Positions 1 to 9,600 of a DNA stretch of 64,000 bases are shown piece after piece. A program made the position numbers and the translations under genes. A model generated the notes under the pieces. It saw only the letters and a program-made list of their open reading frames with translations. It was not told the DNA's origin and did no database searches. How positions within the stretch are numbered: the stretch's first letter is position 1; each line of letters begins with the position of its first letter. Source of the DNA: Sabellastarte sp. h YS-2021. Lineage: Eukaryota > Annelida > Polychaeta > Sabellida > Sabellidae. The DNA is taken from positions 49,279,028-49,343,027 of the forward strand of contig OZ024936.1 in NCBI GenBank assembly GCA_964017235.1, in the 5' to 3' direction.

Positions 1-542
1 TGCAACACAAAATGGTAACTGATACTAAAATTTATGCAAAAGTCTGTCCATCCATCTAAAACCCTTAGCCAATAAAATCCTCACATTTAGGCCAATACAC
101 GGCCATTGAATTATTGTGTTGATTTTTTTTTTAAAAACATAAAAGTTTTATCTGAGTGTACAATGGTGTGTTATACACCACTGAAAGCTCGGATTATGTG
201 CTTTTAAAACACACACAATTCATCAAAATGGACAATATGGTTGTGGAGAAATTCAGGAGATTCTGTATAAGTAGAATCAGTGCAAGTTGATTTTAGGCTT
301 ACATAGAGCTAGTTTTAAGTTTGCTTTATATTTTAGATGTCAGTGGCAGTAAGGCAGAACAACAACCAAGACCTATAGAGTGGTGGTAGAACCTGTAATA
401 CAAAGCTTTAACTGATACCACACACATATATATATATTGTTGTTGTTCATGTTGTTGTTGTTTCAACAACAACCAAGACCTGTAGATTGGCGGTAGAACC
501 TGTTGTTTTGTTGTTGTTTTTGTTCTAGTGTCCAAGTCTTAC
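1..542. other. DYRK intron after exon 7, with a short duplicated segment
   Basis: No coding exon recognised. A segment of about 38 bp beginning AACAACCAAGACCT is present at about 358-392 and again at about 467-502, separated by a short TA and GTT microsatellite (about 421-465). Confidence 0.5.
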
Positions 543-679
543 CTCTTTTTATTCCTGATGATTTTGACTGCAGTGTGGTGTCCCACCTTATGGTCATAGA
601 CTTTGACCACCTGACCGAAGGAGCCTTTGCCCAGAACCTCCAACACTTCATACCTGTAGGCTAGATGATCTCCTATCAC
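543..679 (-). CDS. DYRK4: DYRK exon 7: kinase subdomains I-II
   Basis: Acceptor CACTGTATAG, donor AAAAAGAG|GTAAGAC; 137 nt, phase 0 to 2. It encodes residues 351-395: [20 protein letters not shown], then [20 protein letters not shown]. The glycine-rich loop (GKGSFGQV) and the ATP-anchoring lysine (AVK) are intact, so this is not a decayed copy. The next kinase exon should begin with the C-helix segment; no sequence for it is visible in 1-542, so it lies left of the window. Confidence 0.95.
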
Positions 680-3600
680 CTATACAGTGTGAAGGCAAAA
701 ATGGGTTAAACATTCATGTTAGTTAAAGGCTATTCCAACAATTAATCTCTGCCCCTGTGATTCTGATTGGTTTAAGTTTCCTTCCACAAATACATTTTAT
801 TGCTTACTTTGTCCTTGTAACAAATAGATTATATACATACAGGGTAATTTCAAATGTAAATCTGAGATTAAAGACAGAGTCATACAATTCTGATAATATA
901 AAGTTGCAGTGGTATGGAAGGATAACTACCTTTACATAATATTCTTTACATTTTCATTGCAGAAATAAAATATTTGCCTACTTCAGTACACTTATACCAA
1001 ATTAAAGTGAATGTCAAATGATGGCATGTTTGGTAAAGGATTTTAGATTTTTTTTTTGTTTTACGTTGCGTTCAACAGCCAGGGTCATATTGCGACAGGT
1101 AGTTTACGGGTGGAGGAACCAGTGCATTCTAGTAGGTCAAGATTCTGCACTGTAAACCACTGGGCATTGGCAAGTAACTACCAACTTTCCAACATGAAGC
1201 ACCTGGGCTGAGATTCAAACCGGTGACCTCAGAGGTTGAAGGCAAGTACTCTAACTGCTACACCATCGAGCCCCCCCTATTTTGGTAAGGGAGGCAAATA
1301 AAATTAAACCCCCTAACGGTAAATCTCAAGAACTAGAAATTTAATCTACCTAACCAGTAATTCTTGGTACACTGGCTAAAATGTTAAAAGGAAAAGGCTT
1401 CCGGGGTTGTGATATGTACTTACTCTGTACTTACTTCTTGTGAAAGACATCTACTTAACGGAGTCCAAATTACATGTCTTTGAGTTACCATTACCTTGAT
1501 ATATGATCCATTTTCGTCATCATATCCATTGTTCTGGGAGGCTCCACTTCCACCATCCAATTTCTTGGCTTCCAAACCCAGGAAGTAGACTTCTGGGTAA
1601 TCTAGCACTTCCTGTTGTTCAAATGCACTTAATTTACTTCTGTATATCTTTAGGGCTTCTGGAAGTAGAAAGAAAATAAATCAACATTCTATTAATGTGT
1701 GATTGAAAACTAATAACTAAGTGATAAAATCCTAAATTTGTCAACACAAGAGAAAATTTAAGCAACAATGGTCCATATGGTTTAATTCTAATTCTAATAA
1801 TTCTAATTCTAATAGCACTTTTATAGCACTTAATCTCTGTCAAAAGACAGACTCTAAGGCGCATCACACAAACACATTGTTCAATATTCATAAACCAGAG
1901 ACATTGCAGGGGTCAACACCGCAGAGAAAGCAGGAGGAGATTGGAAATTTAGGGTGGGTATGCTTTTCCAAAGAGGTATGACTTTAACTTTGACCTGAAA
2001 GAGACAAGTGAGTTTGCAGAGCAGACCTCATCAGGAAGGTCATTCCAAATTATAGGTGCGTCATACACAAAACTGAGTCCAAAATGCTTTCGAGACTTGA
2101 AAACTGAAGCAAAGTGGGGAACCTCAAGAAATATGCCATCAGATTGACTTCGACGAGTGTTAAATGTTGTTGAATATTGTTGTCATCATTGATAGTAACA
2201 TAAATAATGATTATTGGAAAATCAAACAAGGGAAGCAAATAATGTCTACAACAAGATTGTAATGGTGATAAAATTTGATACAATTTCTTTGCCAACAATG
2301 TCAGTTGGAATTAAATCAGATTTTACTTTTTGCTATGTATGTTTAACTGATATCTTCTGTTCAGTTGCTTACCCTGAGTGACTTCAAGATTTTTGTGGAC
2401 AGAAGTGTCACTATATTGATTTGGATGTTGTAATTTGTCTGTTATAAAATTGTACATCCGTCCACTAAATTGTGGCACGTTAAGTTGATTATGTACATTG
2501 TTTCAGGCCCAAAAAAATAAAGATTATAGAATAAAGATTTAAGCTTATTTAAAACTTCAGTTGAAAATATCAGCATCAATATAAATTGAAATAACAGTGA
2601 AATAAAAACAAGAGTTCATATTTATAATTATTACAGTAAATATTTTAAAGCTATCTAAAGCTACTAATTTCAATTATACTATAACAGGCAAATACTTGAA
2701 GCAAAAATGTTTAATATAATTCTAGATATTGTTACAGTAAAGGTAAACATAGGAAGATCTTAAGCCATCAGTATACCAAATTTTGTCTGTCTTCACTTTA
2801 AATATAAACAAAAAGGAAATCAGCTTCTGCTGGTCTTGGATTGTCAGTTGATACAGAGTCTACTGTTCAAAGTAAATTAAAATGAAAACTTAAAACACAA
2901 AATAATTTAATCTGCAAGCAAATACATCACCTCACAACAGCAAAACTTGGCAAAACACAGCAAATACACTTGGAAATTTTCAAAACCAAAATAAAGGCTT
3001 AGTGGATGTTACAAACTTAAAGTGAGTCTGCCATTTTCCATAGTTACCTGTTTGCCAGTTGACAATTTGAAATCACCAACTCAGTGATTCATAAATTTTT
3101 TTACCAAAGTATTTGATTCAATCCATATCTTTTGAACACAGTCACACAAGCTTTTTTGTCTTGTCTAGATATAACATTAAGTTTATGATGCATTATGCAT
3201 GCTATGTACTGGATAATTTGCAAACAAATTGCAAACATATTTTTTGCATACCAATTGATATTTACCAACATTTACAAATATATAAAGTTTGAATATCACA
3301 GATGACAGACAACATTCCTTCTACTCATTACTTTTAAAGTATTCAATGGATTTGACCAAAGACTACAAAAAGTCAGATCACTCACACAGCATTAAGGGCT
3401 TTTGCTTGCAGAAGTACAAATCAAGATTACTTTTGGTAGCAAATCATTTTATTTTGCAGTTCAAGGACTATGGAACAGTCTTCAAACTGTTGCATATTTC
3501 AAAAAATCATTGGAAAATATTCTTGAAAAAACCTTTGACAGGTCTACAAAATTGTCCATTACAGTTATTTTATGGCTTTTTTAAACTTTATTATCAAGTC

Positions 3601-6600
3601 TTACAAGTATGATCAGTGTCTGATAGTAACACAGATATGATAGATAACACAGTGACATGACATCACATGGATATAGATACCCACAGATCCTGTACATCCA
3701 ATAAGGCATACTCTGCAAAGCCAGTTACTCCATGTAACTGTGGCATGCTTTATTCTGACTGGCTTAAAATGTTCGGAGCATGCCTTAATAGAAATGCGAA
3801 TCCATTTGAAGACCCAAGAGTAATTTTTAGTTTAAACTACAAAGCAGACCAAACTAAGTGAATGCATATAAAAGAGATATAAATGAAGAAAATAATCAGT
3901 TGTAGTAATTAGCAAACAATCTGGTTGGTCCAGTTAAGTCAGGAAAAAGTAAGACTGCAACAACAAAAATGCAGAAACAATTTGTTGTACTTTAAACAGA
4001 GAGAAAAAGGATGAACAATCGCAGATCACATCTATGGAAAAAGGCATTTAAATCATGTCACTGCACAACTGCAAAAAAAGGAAAACAAAACCAAAAACAT
4101 GAAAGGCATTCTGGGTGTCTTGTGTACCTTCTGGGGACAAGGGGGTTGGGGCACCAAATGTGTCGCCATGGCGTTGGTGCTGTTGGCTGCTTGGCTGACG
4201 TAAATTCTCGCTTTGTGAACGAGTAGACCTAGCAGCACTTGTGCGGACTGAAACAATAGAAGATATGGATCGTGCTGAAACATTGGGACTTAAGTATAGA
4301 GCTGAAACATTGGCATTAGTATAGAGGCTTTTCCGCATCCTAAGTGTGTTTTTCATTGAATACAAACCCCAGCAGAAACTGCAAGGAATTCTGAGTACCA
4401 TTGGTTACATTTATTATATTAAATAATTCTTTATTTTTCATAAAAATATCAATATATTGGGAAGCCAGACTGTCCTTTGATACTGATACTGAATTTCCAT
4501 AACAATACTATTGTCATTTAAGCACATAAACAAGGCAAATATTGCAAAATAATTTATGCAGCATATTCATGCAATATTGTCAAGGAGTTTGCTGTATACT
4601 TCAGTCAAGAATGTGGTCCATTTGATGAAATGACAAATGGCAATATATCAATGTGTGACTCTACGCTTATTTGTTAAAGTTAAGGCATAAAATTCTTAAA
4701 TTTGGTTCTGCAAGATATCTGATGTTATTTTATTTTCCCAGAACACTAATTTTTAAACCTTAATGCCCTCATGGTGCCGAATTAGTAGAATGCACTTTTT
4801 CCTGTACATTAATATTTCATATCTAAATAAATGAAAAGTTCTGTAAAATGAAAACCAAAAAAAAAATATGACATAAAGAAATATGCACAACACCTTAAAA
4901 GACAATATGCAGTAAATAGTGACAAAAATGAATGTATAAATATATATACATAAATTATACACCAACTAAAGCTTTGCGTACTAGTATGTCTAATGTTATC
5001 TACACTTGCAAATAAAAATAAATTGCAAATTATGTCTATCTAATAGTCTCCATATAACATAAAAAGTCTGTTATGGATAAAAATTAAACTAATAGTTAAG
5101 ATCAAATTATTTCAAATGTATCTGAGTTTCAGAAATAATTGCTCTAATAGAGTAAGAAATCTAAAATTCGCCACGTATCTGAAATTCGCCACATGTCAAA
5201 ATACTAATAAAATAAATGCATTGTGGTGAGATTTGTTGACTGTATAGTAAATTAAGGCTTTCTGAACTGAAAAATACCAATTTTTAGACAAAAACATCAT
5301 TTTCTTCATAAAATTAACTAAGGTTTTAGAGGTGGCGAATGTTAGATTCCTGGCGAATTTTAGATTTCTTACTCTAACATGTAATTGTCATTTTTAACAG
5401 TCTATGTTAATCTTTGTGACTATGCTACCATACAAAAAGCATCACAATGTGGATTATTATCCTTATATCAAACACTTTCTGTCTGGGATGTACATAAGTC
5501 AAGATTTCAGTCAGTGTGCATGTCCTTTATTATTTCATACCTTTTATAATAATTATATATTATTTCTTTTCCCTTTGTATTCTAATATTTTCACTGTCTT
5601 ACCAGAAGCAGTTGCTCATGTGTATTCACTCAACTATTATATTTTCAGTCTCTTACCAGAAGCAGTTACAGATGTGTATTCACTCAACATGGATACTTTG
5701 TTACCTCCTTGGTTCATGTCTTGTCTTTCTTAATAATAATAATAATAATTCTTAATAATAATATTAACTTTTACCGGTAGAACTAGTGGATGCATCTCAC
5801 TCAATGTACTTACATTAATTTATTTTATATTTCTACCTTACGGTTTATTAATAATAACTCCCTTACCTGAAGACTGAGTTTCTGTTGCCATGACACCCTT
5901 TATTTCACTGCTGTGTGGCTATTTAGCCATACACTAGCACATATGCGCTGGCATGGTGATAAAAACGCAGACTAATTTACCTGTAAATGGTCATGGAAGT
6001 ATCTTGATTTTGTGTGTCTATTATCACTAATTACTGTTACTACAGGTATCAAAGTGCTATTTGATCCATGCCTACTGTGGGACATTAAAAGCTAAAGTGA
6101 CTTCCATTTACCCAACTGAAAGACCGAGCGTCTTAATTGGATGACCATTTTTGTCTTCCATTGGGGATACAGGACCCAGTCAAACAGGATTCTTGCCATT
6201 TTAAGTGGTCATTTAAGTCACTATGCATCTTCCTCTGCTGGTGATGAACCCCCCCCCCCCAAGTCTTCTGTTTTACTAGGGTCAAGGATGTTACCCACTA
6301 GTCCACAGTATACATAGACATATACAATTACTGTTGTCTCACTTTGTGTTTTGACCTTTCACAATAATTCTTGCTACAGAAGTCATAGATGTGCCTTTTT
6401 TCTCTGTTTGCTCACTTGCTGTTGTCTTACTCTGCTTAATTTAATCTTTCTCTCCAAGTTTCCTGCTCTCTGAAATGGTCCTGTCCCTAATTAATAAGCT
6501 CTTTGTTATATTACCATTAATAGTACTCACTCCCTGGCAGACTGCAATCCTCTCACACTTGTTATTTTAAGTGACTTAAATTCAATTTCGATAAATATAT

Positions 6601-9600
6601 ATTTGTTATCTCATACTTTTGTAATTTTTAAGCAATATTGACACATAATATACCGAATTAAACAGAATGATCATTTTATTGTTCCACCTGTCATATAGAG
6701 AACACAGAGAAGAAAATTCAGTTTTAAAATTTTTCCTGTGACCTCAAATAACAATGGTTCAAAGGCGGAAAAATCTGTCTCGAGTTTCACTGAAAGATCT
6801 GTAAAAGCCAGACGTATCCATGTTTAGCATTATAAGGGTTAATTGTACTGACACTACCAATCAAAATAGATTCATGCGCATCTGATGACCCCAGTGACCC
6901 ATCACCATACACTCATACCCCACATTTCAAGGAAACTTCCAGCACGATGGAGGGTATTGACAGAAGTTCATTTTTGTAAATATTATAAAAACCTCCTTAA
7001 GTTAACCCACGTATATATTACACTAGACAGTCAGTCTTCCACTTGCTACTATCTCACTCCCCACTCCTCTTTTTGAAGTACTACCTACTGCATGAATTTC
7101 TTTTTATTATATCAATTCCTTCCACTCACCCACCACACCTTTTTACTAAATAACAAGGCTGAAAAGAGTTTTGCTCTACATGCGTGAGCTGCACAGCCAT
7201 CATAGACACAAGTAGTGCACTAGAATTTATAAAAGTCTGGCGACAAAAACAAATTCCCATACCTGGCCCAGAACTCAGATGGTCACCCATCCAAGTACAA
7301 ACGTAGCCCATTATTGCTTAACTTCAATGATGAGACAGGTACTCATCAAGCTACACCAATTCTTATGAAAGTCTGGAGACAAAACAATGAAAAAAATGAA
7401 AAAAAAAGTGATCGCTAGAAGCACAAGCCTCGCTAGAGCTCCCACTTTAAAAAAAGGGGTTTCAGTCTACTAGCACGTGATCAGCAAAACCATCAGAGAC
7501 ACGAGTAGTGCACTGAAGCGGTCACCCATCCCAGTACTAACATAGCCCATTGCAAGCTAACTGCAGTGAACAGACAGATACTCATCACAATATGCCAGAA
7601 TTCATGAAAGTCTGAAGACAAAAAACGAAAAAAAAAGTGATCTCTAAAAGCGCCAGCCTAACTAGAGCTCAACATGGAGAAAAATGAAAAAAGTGATCTC
7701 GAGGAGGTGTGAGCCTCCCTAGCTCACACATAATAGTAATTGTCTCACCTGCTGAAGTCATAGAAGTGTGTTCACTGAGTGTCTCCACTTGTTGCTGTCT
7801 CACCCTCCTCTCCTCTTTCTCCCGTGCCTCACGCTCTCTCTCCTGTCTCTGTCTTTCACGCTCTATGCGTTCCTGCCGATGTCGTTCCCTCTCTGTTCTG
7901 TCACTGAAATAACATTTCTTTCTTTTTGTATTCTATTGTTGGTATTCGAGCCTAGTAAAAATATCTTCTTTTCTACAAGACTAAAAGTGCTATTTTATCC
8001 CATCCTGGCAGTACGCATACAGTTTAAGCTCTTGTAAGAGGCAGTCTCCTAAACTGAAAAAACAGTCTCATTGATCACCATTTATCAATACTCCTGAGGT
8101 TCTGAGGGATCACAATCTTTTTGGTTGTAAGTTGCTTTTGAGTAATATTTAGGCTGCTAAGACTTATTTTTAGGGTGTAAGAACTGATGATTGCTCTGCT
8201 ACAACCAAACGTGTAGTACATTCTTCGGTAACACAGAGCCAATTATAGAGTAAGAAATCTAAAATTCACCACATATCTGAAATTCGCCACATGTGGAAAA
8301 ACTAATAAAAAACATGGCTCTCCAGTTTGCTTAGGGGGGAGGGCTACTATAAATTAAGGAGGTCTTAATTCATAGAATTAAAGAAGCTTTTAGATGGTGG
8401 CAAATTTTTCAGATTTCTTACTCTATGTGTCCCATGAGAAGATTAGTCAAAAGTCATGACTGTCTTCAGTCATACAAATCATGGCAATTAGGAGCAAGTC
8501 ATCAGACTTAACATTTTGATCACATGACTAATCTCTTCCTCGGGACAAACAGCTTCTTTTGTTAATTTTTCTGCCCCTACTTCAACAGGATCAAAATTCA
8601 TTTGGACGTGGACAAGTGGTCAGAGTACATGAGCAATGATGGACAATTGGATGTAGTCCAAGTTTAACCATGGACAACTAAATGGAATCCATGGTTTAAC
8701 TTGGACACTAAAATGTAGTCTATGGTCTGGTCCTCCATAATGAATGTGAATTTTGATGATCACTCATGGATATCCATGGTCAACTGTTAGATACCACACA
8801 GTCCACAGTCAATCAGGCTCTCACTTTTGCATAGGGGGAAGGGATATTATAAATCAAGAAGGTCTTACAACAAGTCTTAGAAGTGAAACCAGGGTGTAAC
8901 ATTGAAGAACCAGAGATTCTCTTTATCCAATTTTTTTTTTTTTTTTTTGAAAACCAGGCTTACATTAATACCTACATGAGTGACTAAATCACATTGGCCC
9001 ATTTATATTTACATTTGTATTCTTAGAAAAAAACTATTTGAATAAGAATTTTTCAGAAGTGTCATAAAATTGTATTTTCAATAGTTTTTTTCACACACAA
9101 TACCTCTCTGCTAATCAAAAATTAAAACACAAATTTAAATTTTACACATTTCCTACACAGCTAATGTATTTCAATTTGTCGTTATTATTTTTAGAATTCC
9201 ACACTTAATTGTTCTTAAAACTTTTTTCTTATTGTGAGAGAATTCTTACAATAAGAGTAATTCTAAAATAAGAATGTTAGTGAATATATAGACCCTGGAC
9301 TGAATCCAGACTGACACATACAGTAAGGAATCTAAAATTTGCCGCATATCTGAAATTTGCCACGTTTTGAAATGCTAATAAAATAAACAAACTGAGGTAA
9401 AATTTATCGAGAGTATAGTAGATGAAAGCCGTCTGCACTAAAAGATACCAATTTTAGGACAGAGCAGCATTTTCCTCCTAGAATTTCCCAAGGTTTTAGA
9501 GGTGGCTAATTTTAGATTCTGTACTCTAGTAGTTTATCTACAATGGCTACAAAAATAAGTGTCTCTCCACTAACCCTTCTTTGAAGAAGTCCCTGGATGA

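Noticed and set aside
1-542. Next kinase exon of DYRK
   Set aside because: I looked for the C-helix segment (FHRQA-like) on the minus strand and did not find it.
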